Assembly: GCA_947184155.2 (NCBI GenBank)
Contig: CAMXCT020000264.1
Coordinates: 194,501-258,500, forward strand
From: Cladocopium goreaui
Lineage: Eukaryota; Sar; Dinophyceae; Suessiales; Symbiodiniaceae
Length of the DNA: 64,000 nt
Direction of reading: 5' to 3'
This document shows positions 1 to 10,375 of the stretch, piece by piece (the first letter of the stretch is position 1; each line of letters opens with the position of its first letter). The notes beneath the pieces were generated by a model. It was given only the letters and a program-made list of their open reading frames with translations, had not been told where the DNA came from and searched no databases. A program made the position numbers and the translations under genes.

Positions 1-3000
1 TCGAAAAATATGGAAAGATACGGAAAAGAGATGGAATTTCCGAGAATGACCTCGGACTCGACTCGGCCGCCACATCTGTCCCAGTGGCCGCCATCATCCC
101 AGCATTTCCAGCGTCCGATCCCAGTGACACCTCTGCCGTGTGCGAAGACACACACAGCTACATGCACCACGAATATGGAACTTCATTCGAACATATTCGA
201 ACTATCTTGAACTTTGGGTTCTTTAAAACAGCATCAGACCAGAACTTGTGGAACCGCGCCTCTCAACACTCAAATTGTAACATCAAAAACCTTTTCACCT
301 TACAAGATGCACAAGATGTAGAAGTCTTTAGACAAATTCTTAGACAATCTGACATCAAATCATGACAAGGCCGGGTCACCATGTTCCCAAGCACTGCCGC
401 GGACAAGAAGTTGTCACGGGCCCCGCGAGCATTTGTAGGCCTTGAGCGGTAACCCTGGTGCGACAAAACAAATTGCCTACACAATTCACAGATATTCACA
501 GTACAACACTGATTACTGAAAAAATTCCAAATCTTCAAATCGTCACAGACCCGATTGTTGAGCTCCAAGCTGCTTCTCATCCTAAGCAGACTTCTTAGAC
601 ATCTCGCGAGACATCGCGAGACAACAAATGATAAGAGATCTTTTAAGAACCAAAAGACATATTGCGAGGACAACGGACTACCGTGTGATCTCTTTCTCCG
701 TGATTGCAGAGGACTGGACACAGAATGCATCTGAAGATGGCATCGCCTGAAGCTCTGCACTTCGTGATACTCTGGGCGTGTGAAACTGAAGAAGGATCAG
801 ACGTGTTGCATCACTTGAAACCCATGTTTTGCATAGAATGATTTTGCATGTTTGTATATGTTTGTATATGTTTGTATTATGTTCTGCTTATATAACTTAT
901 ATATAGCTTATATTAACAGTTAAGATCAGTTAATCACTTGTCGAGTTTCATTCTCCGTCTCGTCATTCGAAAAAAAAAAAAAAAACATGTCTCCAAACAC
1001 TCGGCATGTCGAACCTCCAGTGCTTCTCGACCTGGCATCGTTCCATCCAAAACGGAAACGATCACCGTCCCCAGTGACCATGGCGTATTCTGAATATATT
1101 CTGAATCTTCTATAATACATTATAATACTATAATATCAATAATATCAATAATATCCTAATCACTGCATTCTATTCCGTTGTATTTCCGTTGTATTTCCGT
1201 TGTATTATGATGTATTATGTTGTATTTCGTATTCTGTTGTATTCTGTTAGGAACGAGATGTTACCAGATGCGACAAAGAAAATTTCGTGAACATCCCAGG
1301 CATCCCCAGGCCTTCTGATCTTACCATGTCTCGGGCAGTGAGAAGTACCTGGTCACCTCGTTGCTCCTCTTGTGTTTTAGGAGTGTTGCCCATGTTTCTC
1401 ATGTTGCCCATGTTGCCCAAAATGAGGCCGGTGTGTGGCTAAAAAACAAAACTGAAGCATGGGTCGGACTTCGATGAATTTTCGGGCAGGGATGCCAGTG
1501 TTTCTCTCTGACATGTTGTTGCTTTGAAGTTCGACGTTGGCAGCCCCACACTCGAGCCAAAATTTGCACATCAATATCTTCCAAAACGCATGGGGTCCTT
1601 GCTTTATGCTCTTCTTTCACACTCTTGTGCTATTCTTTTGCTCATGTGTGAACCCATCAGTGTCCAACCCCGCGCCGTCTCCCCGAGCGATGCTCCCAAA
1701 GCAGCAATCGCCTCAATTCGAACAAAACCCAAAAACCCAGAAGCGAAGCCCAAAGCAACTTAGCATAACTTAGCACTGCTCATCTGCTCAGCAATGGGAC
1801 CTGTATCAACCTCTCTGAGAGCTGCACAGAGCAACATAGACGTGGAGCCTCTTAGAGTCTAAGAGCAACATTGCTAAGTTTGTGCTCTAAGATCATTTTA
1901 GCAATTTTAGCCATCTCAGCTCGAAATCTGGATGAAGAAGGCGGCTTGTTGGTCAATGGGTAGTCAAGAAGAATGCCATAATAAAGTTCATACATTTCCG
2001 TACATCTACCAGTTTGTGGTTTTAGCCTCGTGAGCGACTCAGTAGATTTCTGACTTGGGAATGAATCAAACGTCAGGTCTCAGCATGTCACCGTCTCACA
2101 CCGCGCAAAACACATCAAAACTCACATGCAGCAACTCAAATGCAGTTCAAATGTTAAATGTATGAGCAATGTGTGATCATGTCTGTTGTGACTTGTCGCG
2201 ATCAATGTCCATTCTGTCCACGATTCTGGGGCGATGCACAGATGTGGGGCTCAAAGCCGAAACGCCGGCACAGTCTGCCAGGCTGCCGTTGATGAAATGA
2301 TACACCTGGCGCACTGCTCTCAGCAGCGTTTGTAAAGTGGTACAGCGAAGACAGTTTGTTTAGCCTCGTGTCTTTCATGTCATTCACCTGGGAATAAAAT
2401 GGAATAAAGATGAATAAAAATTAGTAAAGGGATATTGCATTTCGAGAAACTGTGGTTTCTGTTTCAACTTAACGCACTAAAAATAATGCCAAATCGAGCC
2501 AGATTGACTGGTCCCAAAGCCAAGAACTGAGGGCAAGCGACCACCTTGAAATGGTGGGCTAAGTCTGAAGAGTTGGAAGAGTTCTTGAACAGCTAACCGC
2601 AGGGACCGAGCTAACGTGTCTCAGGCTGTTGCTGCTGGGGCAAGGCCGCCTGTGATTTCGAAGTGAATTCGATGTGTTTCTGTCCTATCTGTGTCCGAAC
2701 TGTGAAAGAAATGCACAAAAGAGTGCTAAAAGAAACTACTGGACTTTGATTGACTTTGAGTTGTTAAAAATTGTTTGTTCGTTTGTCGTTCCATTTTGTT
2801 TCCCTTTCGTTTGTCATTGCATCTCAGCCATACCTTTTGTTAAAGCCTTCTGACTGTTTCAGGCAAATTCCTCGTCTGGTGGAACTCATGACGGCACCGG
2901 TGATGAGTGACTGAAGTTGATCTCTTGAAGAAATTTTGTTTCAAATTGATTTCATTGGGTTCTAAAAGACTCAGTGCCTGTCCAGCCGGCATGAAACCCA

Positions 3001-4326
3001 CCACGAAAAACCTGGACTGCGCAATACTTGAAAGCGAACATGATGTGGCCAACGATTTAACCGATGTAACTTTGATGCATGATGCAACTGTTTCAAACAG
3101 ATTTAGATTTTTTAAAATGCATATCGGCATATCTGCTGAGAAACCAGATTTAGTGTCCCCAGCCTTTCGATAGAGGCCAACAATCCCAGATTTTTTGTCC
3201 TTCGTCAATCAACGGATTTCGATGGGTTTTGTGCTCGGGGTTCAGTGCAGGTCTCCTTCGCACCCAGAGTGAGTCCATTTCGCAATGGAGTGCACAGCCA
3301 AATGACCTTGGAAGTTGATAATTGAATAAACGAAAATATGAATAAAAAAGTCAACGAACAAACTACGCAGTAAACCGAAATACTGAAAAAATGGACATGT
3401 TTCAGTCAAAATTAACGATGTTTTTGGCGTTGTCAAGTGCCACTGTGACAAGGCATCTCTCTCAAAATATTGCCTTTGTCCCTGCGTTCCGTGTCAATTG
3501 AAGAATATGTTCAAGGTATAAAGATTTGGGTTCAACGAAATCAGTTTTTTTCATTGGTTACTTCCCAACATTCATCTGAGGATCTAGCTGTTGGCCCACC
3601 CACAGCACCACTCACAAGCAAGGCTTTGTCTGGAAGTTTTTGCCTTTCGACCAAACTTGTGGCACAAGCACGGATCCGTCACAGTCAAAAATTCACATTT
3701 TACTCTCACTACAATGATCAAGTCGTAAACTTTGTATTTGTATATACTTTATTTTCCGGAATTTTTGGTATCGCACTCATGTTTTCTTGGATGGGAGTGC
3801 AATTGCAATCAAAATTTTGGTCTCGTCGCCAGGCCTTGCCATCTTTAGGTTCTGCCCCATTAAACAAAACCTCTTAGTTTGATACCTAAACGAACTGAAC
3901 AACGAAGAAGGAGCAGAAGGCGTTGCCGACATGGCTAAGGAAACCCCCGAAGTGTAACAAAGTTTGTCTGTCGTTCGTAGGGTTTGTTGGTGATGGTTTG
4001 TTCTGGTTCCATGTTTCAACATGATTCAAACATCAATTTGGAGTAGATATTAGTCAATGCTGTGGCAAATTTAGCTGGGTAAAATACTAAGTGGCCGTTT
4101 CCTATGTTCCCAAAAGTAACACTAACCAAGCAAATGTGTTGATGCCGGTGGGGACTGGTGACACAAAAAAACACCTCAATTTGTTTGAATCGTGTTGTTT
4201 GGGCCCTCCCCGGCCGCATGAAAAGATCACATACAGTCTAAATTTTGGCCACAACCTAGATAAATGTTCGACACGAGCCAAAGCAAAGTTGTCATCACAC
4301 ATGTGCAATTAGGTTCCATTTTGCAC
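1..4326. other. Mostly non-coding DNA, no confident gene
   Basis: I found no reading frame here with a recognisable domain or convincing coding character. Small low-complexity features are visible: three copies of an 11-bp TTTGTATATG-type unit near 850-880, a 15-A run near 970-985, ATATCAATA repeats near 1125-1155, and TTCCGTTGTA/TTGTATTATG-type repeats at 1185-1245. Plausible 3' splice sites occur (for example CTGTTTCAG near 2855 on the plus strand), so isolated exons of an intron-rich gene could be hidden between 2850 and 4300. Confidence 0.4.
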
Positions 4327-4601
4327 CGCCATGTCTGTTCCCTGAACGTGGCGAAAATTCGATGGCCATGTTTGAAAGACGCATAACGAAATCATACACT
4401 CGCATATCAGCCCAACTGAAACGGCAATAAAGCATCAAGACAATGACCAAAAAATATTTAAATGGGTTGTGCACCAAATTTTCCCAAAAATGCCATGATG
4501 CAGCCGTCATAATCCTCATATGCTTGGATTTCCTGACTGTTCATCAACAAGGAGTTTCCATGCGCGATATCCACTGGTTTGCCCGTGTCCAACAACATCA
4601 A
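4327..4601 (-). CDS. Possible two exons of an intron-containing host gene
   Basis: On the minus strand a pyrimidine-rich stretch ending TTTCGCAG precedes an open segment (4601 down to 4475) that reads as ordinary protein, including GKPVDIAHGNSLLMNSQE and YEDYDGCIMAFLGKF. It ends at a G|GTGCAC donor. After a 59-bp candidate intron (4474-4416) ending CCGTTTCAG, a second open segment (4415-4327) stays in phase and ends at a very similar G|GTGCAA donor. The matching pair of donors and good acceptors are the evidence. I recognise no protein family. The 22-bp minisatellite would lie in the upstream intron. Exon boundaries and gene identity are inferences. Confidence 0.3.
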
Positions 4602-4740
4602 CTGCGAAATCACACACAAACACATAAGGGAATCTACTGTTTCAACCAGGTGGCAGGTGGGGTGGGGCGGGGTGGGGCAATCGGGGTAATAACGTTGGCC
4701 GGTTTCTCTACCAGGTTCTTCTGAGGCCATGTTGCTGGGG

Positions 4741-5322
4741 AATGCCCTTGGCCTGCCACATCCAAACCCTTGACCTGCCACACCAAAACCCTTGACCTGC
4801 CACACCCAAACTTTTGACCTGCCACACCCGAAGCCCTTGACCTGCCACGTCCAAACCCCAGACCTGCCACGCGCAAACCCTTGACCTGCCACATCCAAAC
4901 CCTTGACCTGCCACACCCAAACCCTTGACCTGCCACACCCAAACCTTTGACCTGCCACACCCGAAGCCCTTGACCTGCCACGTCCAAACCCCAGACCTGC
5001 CACGCGCAAACCCTTGACCTGCCACATCCAAACCCTTGACCTTGACCTGCCACACCCAAACCCTTGACCTGCCACACCCAAACTTTTGACCTGCCACACC
5101 CGAAGCCCTTGACCTGCCACGTCCAAACCCCAGACCTGCCACGCGCAAACCCTTGACCTGCCACATCCAAACCCTTGACCTGCCACACCCAAACCCTTGA
5201 CCTGCCACACCCAAACCTTTGACCTGCCACACCCGAAGCCCTTGACCTGCCACGTCCAAACCCCAGACCTGCCACGCGCAAACCCCTTGCCACACCCAAA
5301 GCCCTTGACCCGCCGCACGTGG
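4741..5322. repeat. 22-bp minisatellite with 133-bp higher-order repeats
   Basis: About 26 copies of a 22-bp unit of the type CTTGACCTGCCACACCCAAA. Variants (ACACCC, ACATCC, ACGTCC, ACGCGC) recur in the same order, so the array has a higher-order period. The diagnostic CGAAGCCC junction occurs at 4829, 4962, 5101 and 5234, that is every ~133 bp (six units), with one 139-bp spacing caused by a 6-bp insertion. All three minus-strand frames stay open, which is a property of the repeat and not evidence of a protein. Confidence 0.95.
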
Positions 5323-5948
5323 CAGGTCTCACGACATGTGTTTTTTGATTTTGTTTGTTTTATTTTTAGATGTTGGCAATATTTATATCTTCAAATTTCA
5401 GTGTTCAATATGGTGTGGTTCTCTTTGATTTCAAGTTGTGTTTCTATTTTTTGAAATGTTGTTTTTTTTATTTAGTTCTATTTAGTTTACCTTTCGCTTG
5501 TTTTTACGTTTGATTTCAATAGTTTTTTATTATTGAAAGAACTCTTAAAAATATGCGTTTCAAAATGTCGAGAACGTAAATTTGTTTTAAACTAAAAGGA
5601 TTAAATTATGTTTTATAAAAGAGTGAACGAGGTCCATTCATATTGATTTTCAATATATTGTTACAGGATCATTGAAGTTTTAAGTGACTCTTTTACAACA
5701 TATTTTCCAACAAAAAAATATTATGTCCAAAAGAGTCTGAAAAAACCTTTCAAAGTAATTTATTAACATTACTTTAAGATATTTTTCTTAGCGCTTTGTT
5801 TTTCCGAAAGATGTGATATGATATTGTTAAGGAAACGGTGCACAGCGCTCACCTTTTGTACTGAGCCGTAAAGGGCCTGTAGATTCACATGGATTTTCCA
5901 TGCAACTGGTGTGAAATCTGAAGTGCATTCTACTGAGATTTGTGTGTG
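5323..5948. other. AT-rich spacer without a gene
   Basis: Strongly T-rich, then A/T-rich sequence between the minisatellite and the end of copia-like element A. No coding frame, RNA gene or organised repeat seen. Confidence 0.5.
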
Positions 5949-6518
5949 TCATCCTTGCTGCAACTGCCATGCAATGACATCAACTGAAGTCATGAGTGCA
6001 TCCACATGTGTTTCGCACTCCTCCTCGCTAAATTGACTCTTCAGCTCCTTGTAGCGTACACATCTCGATCCATCAGAGTGTTGCTTAACTCTGGAAATCC
6101 TTTGCACTTCCCCAGGATTTAGGATTGCCTGGCATCCCTCGGGACTATGGGGTTGCCCGGCACCCCTCTTTCCACCCAACCACAAACCAAATGGCCGATT
6201 ACTTTTCATCGACCAATCATCTGCAAAAGTTTGGTCTCACATGAAATTTCACTTGGTGAAAACCTGTGAACTGCGCCATCTGATCTATTGCTCACAAAAA
6301 CCGATGCAGATCTTCTGCAAACGCCTGGTAAACTCCTGACAACGCATGATCACCTCGGTTTCTGGCTCGCCTGTAAAGTCTCTGATATGTTCCAGTGACC
6401 CTTCTTGCATGTCCAATGTGAGGTGTGGACTGAAATTAGCTGCCTCAAGCACCGCTGTAAGGGTCGTCTGGATATCTGTTGCATCCTCATAGTGCTCGAA
6501 AGCCAAAGCTTCATTCAC
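5949..6518 (-). pseudogene. Decayed 3' tail of copia-like element A
   Basis: Two short minus-strand open segments (6518-6285 and 6209-5949) follow the copia A reading frame. The first begins where the preceding frame ends (GTGA overlap), so a one-base frameshift may have cut it from the upstream protein. It is acidic (AFEHYEDATDIQTTL) with no recognised domain. Assignment to the element rests on position, strand and lack of intervening sequence. The second segment may be unrelated. Confidence 0.35.
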
Positions 6519-7627
6519 CTGATCACGTAGATGCTTGATGATCCCGGTCGACTCTCCTTCTCTCGTGTTTGAGTCGTTCTCCAGGATTTCTGCATCTGAA
6601 GTTGGCTCTTCCTCCTTTGACTGTCCTCCATTGGCACTGGAGGTGCTCCTGAGCCCGATGCTTCTGTTGCATAGACTCCCGGAACAGTGGTATCATCTGT
6701 TGTATCAGGTGCCACCTGACGAGCTCGAAATAGAAGTTTATTTGATCTCTCCTGGGCAAACATGTCAGACCTCTGCTGCAGGGTGATCTCATTGAATCTC
6801 ACAAACCCACCATAATGGACCAACCCATCATGTACACAATCAACATACTCCTCAAGTGTGGCCAGTCCTTGATCTGTTTGCCTCACATAGTTGTTGTATC
6901 GTGTGCGAAATTCCTGAAGGTTGGCACGTTGCTCATCCAACAAGTCTCTCTGGTTGCCCATGAACGTGGCAGTTTCTGCCTGCTGGAGCTCGTTGTGTGC
7001 CATTCTTTGATTCATCCTCAACCAAAGTTTGTAGGCAGCCACTGCAAAACCAACCCATGCTACTGCCAGCAAAAAGATTGAGAGCCAGATCCACCATGTT
7101 TCATTGTCACCACTGCTAACACGGTGGTCTTCACACCGGCCCTGCGCATTTGAACCAGTTGGCCCAAGGCCCAAAACTGTTGTCAACCTGAGAATCGTCT
7201 TTGCCAGTTTTGTGACATCACGTGAATTGGTGTGGCTTTCACGGCTTTCACGCAACTCTTCAAGCTCCTCCTGGCCTATTGGTTGGCCTGTTTCTGCAGA
7301 AACCATCCCAAGCTCACTCATCAACGCAAGAAGTCTCTTTCTTCCAAGGCTTTTGGTGCCTATGTCGCCAACGTTGTAGGCTGTTGGCATCTGCACCATC
7401 TCAACTGCACCACTTTTCACCTGCGATTGAACCCAGAGTACCTTTCCTGACAAGTGCCTTATCTTTCCAACGCCCTGCCGATTGCATAGCTGACGTGCAC
7501 TGCTACTATCTGTAAAGTGAACCTGGGAGATGTCAACTCCCAAAACAAACTCCAAGCAGCACCTGATGAATATTGCATCGATCATGGTCGACACGATGCT
7601 GTACAATTCAGATTCACAGGAAGACAA
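6515..7627 (-). pseudogene. Copia A: RNase H C-terminus fused to a membrane/coiled-coil domain
   Basis: Residues 1-105 are the C-terminal half of a Ty1/copia RNase H: SSCESELYSIVSTM at the start, HFTDSSSARQL, KIRHLSGKVLWVQ, and MPTAYNVGDIGTKSL at ~80-95. The apparent start is internal to RNase H because the upstream part is in another frame. Unusually, the frame then continues for ~265 residues with a hydrophobic segment at ~178-200 (WIWLSIFLLAVAWVGFAV), a basic flank and a Gln/Glu-rich likely coiled coil to ~280. Copia proteins normally end soon after RNase H. Element B carries the same extension, so it belongs to the family and is not random read-through. Decayed, not expected to be functional. 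Confidence 0.75.
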
Positions 7628-8449
7628 GGAGATAACTCTCTGTGTTCTTGATGATGCAAATAAAAAGCATCCATTGAGAAGGTGAACTCCACAGCCTGTG
7701 GATTTTCGATGGGCTTGTTTGATGCCCAGTCAGCATCGCTATATGACTCCAAAATCCAGTACTTCTCAGATGAAGTGCGCCACTTTCCAACTCCAGGCTG
7801 AGGGTACTGCAAGAAAATTCCCAGGTCGCCCATCATCTTGAGATAGCCTATCAACTTTCTCAAATGCTGAAGGCTTGAATTGTCAAGGTTGGGCGTGACA
7901 TCCTGCCTGAAGCTTCCTTGACAGGAGAAATAATGTCAGGGCGATCCCGACTCAAGTACAAGCACATACCAACAACCCTTCTGAAAACTGCAGCATCTGT
8001 TGGAGTCAGTTCAGCTGATACGTCCTCAAGTTGAGTGAGGCATCACATGGGATGAGCTGTCCACGCACGACACCAAAGTGGTTCTCGAAAACTTCCACCA
8101 CCTTGTGAACTTGTGTACCAGGAACTACCATGAGGCCACCTGTCACCAAAGAGATCTTCTTCTTCAGGAACGTGATTGTGCTGCCAAGCTCTTGCAGTGC
8201 ACTCCATTTGACAGAGAAACGATCTTGACAAACTGGCAAAAGTCGCTTCTCAAAGAATTCTGCACTGCCAGTGTAAAGGATGTCGTCCACATGGATGAGG
8301 ATCACTGAATCTTTTGTTCTACCCAAACACGGCTGAACATCACAAAACTCATACTGGAAATTTTCCTCCAAGTAATTTCTGAAGTACCAGTCCCAGTCTT
8401 TGTCCAGGAAGGTTCTTGAGGATGACATACTCGCATCCTTGGAGTTCAC
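7582..8449 (-). pseudogene. Copia A: reverse transcriptase C-terminal part and RNase H start
   Basis: The segment 8449-8006 carries the end of a Ty1/copia reverse transcriptase: the catalytic motif in ILIHVDDILYTG, followed by the thumb and connection (FLKKKISLVTGG, VPGTQVHKVVEVFE, PCDASLNL). After a frame break, 7863-7582 continues with LIGYLKMMGDLGIFLQ and the RNase H motif SYSDADWASNKP. At least two frameshifts separate this from the next segment (6515-7627). Integrase, protease, gag and the N-terminal half of RT are absent. The coding part stops just upstream of HVDD, where a G-rich repeat begins. Confidence 0.85.
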
Positions 8450-8458
8450 ACTTGACTG

Positions 8459-8607
8459 GCTTCAAGGGGGGCTTCAAGGGGGGCTTCAAGGGGGCTTCAA
8501 GAGACTTCAAGGGGGCTTCAAGGGGGGCTTCAAGGGGGCTTCAAGGGGGGGCTTCAAGGGGGGCTTCAAGGGGGCTTCACGCGGGGCTTCAAGGGAGGCT
8601 TCAAGGG
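8459..8607. repeat. G-rich GGCTTCAAGGGG tandem repeat
   Basis: About a dozen irregular copies of a 10-14 bp unit, GCTTCAAG followed by 3-7 G. Many closely spaced runs of four or more G on the plus strand make G-quadruplex formation plausible. It directly abuts the truncated 5' side of copia A. A related array (CTTAAGGGGG) at 19880-20070 lies at the end of copia B. Confidence 0.9.
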
Positions 8608-8608
8608 T

Positions 8609-8877
8609 GTTCTACAAGGACTTCAATCTTCTGGATTATTTCAAATATATATATCTTAATATATATATATATATATATACCAAACTTAAATTTATCTATT
8701 ATTCAAAAACCAAACTTCTTCTCCAAAACCATACATCTGGTTTGCTGAAACGTGTTCACGCTCGGTTTAATTAATATTCCTTTTTTCGCTTGCTGGAATT
8801 ATTTGTCTTCGAGGCACCAACCAACAAATTTATTTGGTTGAACCTTTGGTTGAATTGACAGATGGATCTTAAACCCC
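8609..8877. repeat. Long direct repeat, copy 1 (269 bp)
   Basis: Begins TTCTACAAGGACTTCAATC, contains an (AT)n tract near 8645-8678 and ends with CTTAAACCCC. It matches 9330-9590 almost perfectly, differing mainly in the length of the AT tract. No coding content. Confidence 0.9.
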
Positions 8878-9329
8878 CTGTCAATAGAAATGACTCACAT
8901 ATTGTGAGAAAAGCCGAGCAGCATGCAAAAGTGGTGACTAACTGAAAACCTAGTGACGGTGACGAAGCAGGAACTACGGCGGATGCAAAACCTCCTGGAT
9001 GGAGGGATCAGGTCGGATGCTTCGAATGCTTTGAATCAGGCCGAGGTCGAAGTGGAATCACTACCCTGTACAAAACGAGCACAGCATGTGAAGCCACTCC
9101 AAGAACATTGGATAGATCATCATGTAAAGCCATAGAAGCAACAAAATAAAATGATAGTGAATATAATAAGAACAAGAATAACTAGGTGTGGGATGGGTGG
9201 GTTTTTTAATAAAGCAAAACGCATAACAAACGCACCAGAAGATTGAAGTAAGCTTGAACCAAAATGTTTCAAGGAAAACACAGATCTGAAAGTTCCCCGT
9301 AAAACATAAACGAAACAAGTACGTTAAAC
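8878..9329. other. Spacer between the two 260-bp direct repeats
   Basis: 452 bp of sequence unique in this window. A primer binding site starting TGG was looked for next to either repeat and not seen, and no convincing coding frame is present. Confidence 0.4.
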
Positions 9330-9590
9330 GTTCTACAAGGACTTCAATCTTCTGGATTATTTCAAATATATATCTTAATATATATATATATACCAAACTT
9401 AAATTTATCTATTATTCAAAAACCAAACTTCTTCTCCAAAACCATACATCTGGTTTGCTGAAACGTGTTCACGCTCGGTTTAATTAATATTCCTTTTTTC
9501 GCTTGCTGGAATTATTTGTCTTCGAGGCACCAACCAACAAATTTATTTGGTTGAACCTTTGGTTGAATTGACAGATGGATCTTAAACCCC
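9330..9590. repeat. Long direct repeat, copy 2 (261 bp)
   Basis: Second copy of the 8609-8877 repeat in the same orientation, with a shorter AT tract. It ends just left of the RNase H end of the methyltransferase-RT element, so it could be a duplicated boundary segment or a terminal repeat of a small non-autonomous element. Confidence 0.9.
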
Positions 9591-9673
9591 TAAATTAACT
9601 ATCTGGGAATTCAACTCGCCAAATATACCCCAATTGAAAAGTGAGGGAATTCCAGCAATCAGGAAAAAAGGAA

Positions 9674-10375
9674 TTAAACAGTAGGTAAGGTCCATGGTAT
9701 TGAAGCTTCTTTCGGAATCAAGGTTGGAGAAGTGCGAATCTGCCACAGCTCTGCAAGAGGAATGCGGATGCGATCTTTCAAGTGAAATGAATGAGGTGGT
9801 GATCCTGTTTGGTCCCAACGGCTCAAGTCATCTGCCAAAATATTTTGAGAGCCCGGGATATGATTGACATCAATTTCCATCCCCAACATCGCGGACAAAA
9901 GACACATTCGTTCAAGAAAAATTGATAGAGGATATGTCATACTCCAAAGTTTATTGCTACCGGATTCGGCCCCACTGTTGTCACTGAGGCTCTTCAAGCA
10001 AATGGGCATTCGATGCGCCGGAAAAAATTTGGAAGTCACAAACAGTAAAGCGATTTGAGCCAGGGTCTCAAAAGCCGAAATAGATCGCTGCATTTCAGCA
10101 TCCAGCTCAATGCCCAGTTGAGTAAAATCTGAATGTGAATAAATCTCCGAAAACCAGTAAATTTGGCCTGTAGCTGATTTGACAAAGCCTCCAATTTCGC
10201 ATGTGCTACCAGAAGCACATGCATCAGCTGCTGCTTCCCCATCCCAATACTTTTTTGGGGTTAAGGGTTTCATAGGAGACAGGCCTGTGACCCATTGTAT
10301 GAAATGTTGTATAATTCGTAAACTGAGGAAGACAAATGTCTCTTGGTGGAAGAGGGATCTCGAATCCGAAGCCAA
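9674..10375 (-). CDS. Retroelement RNase H domain (element with methyltransferase-RT)
   Basis: Continues the polyprotein at 10270-12858 in a different frame. RNase H core features are visible: ADACASGSTCEIGGF (first catalytic Asp), AFETLAQIALL (Glu), KSLSDNSGAESG (Asp), and HIPGSQNILADDLSRWD (terminal Asp), the last typical of RNase H in DIRS- and Gypsy-type elements. The frame change from RT lies between about 10330 and 10400 and could be decay, an assembly indel or programmed frameshifting. The ~45 residues after DDLSRWD are not recognised. No integrase or tyrosine recombinase follows in the window, so the element class stays open. Confidence 0.75.
   Translation of the reverse strand: MASDSRSLFHQETFVFLSLRIIQHFIQWVTGLSPMKPLTPKKYWDGEAAADACASGSTCEIGGFVKSATGQIYWFSEIYSHSDFTQLGIELDAEMQRSISAFETLAQIALLFVTSKFFPAHRMPICLKSLSDNSGAESGSNKLWSMTYPLSIFLERMCLLSAMLGMEIDVNHIPGSQNILADDLSRWDQTGSPPHSFHLKDRIRIPLAELWQIRTSPTLIPKEASIPWTLPTV

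Noticed and set aside
263-760. 165-codon minus-strand frame
   Set aside because: Cys/Arg/Leu-rich composition without domain pattern, no repeat copy or splice context; likely chance.
1549-1565. Relic of the dinoflagellate spliced leader (reverse orientation)
   Set aside because: Only CTCGAGCCAAAAT resembles the leader complement and the match ends before the diagnostic GGCTACGG part. A similar short match at ~12588 is inside coding sequence.
4458-5332. Three overlapping minus-strand frames of 195-286 codons rich in Gly, Val, Trp and Gln
   Set aside because: All three frames are open because the 22-bp repeat lacks stop codons; no frame is favoured and the peptide is purely the repeat. Only the last part (below 4602) is kept, as a possible exon.
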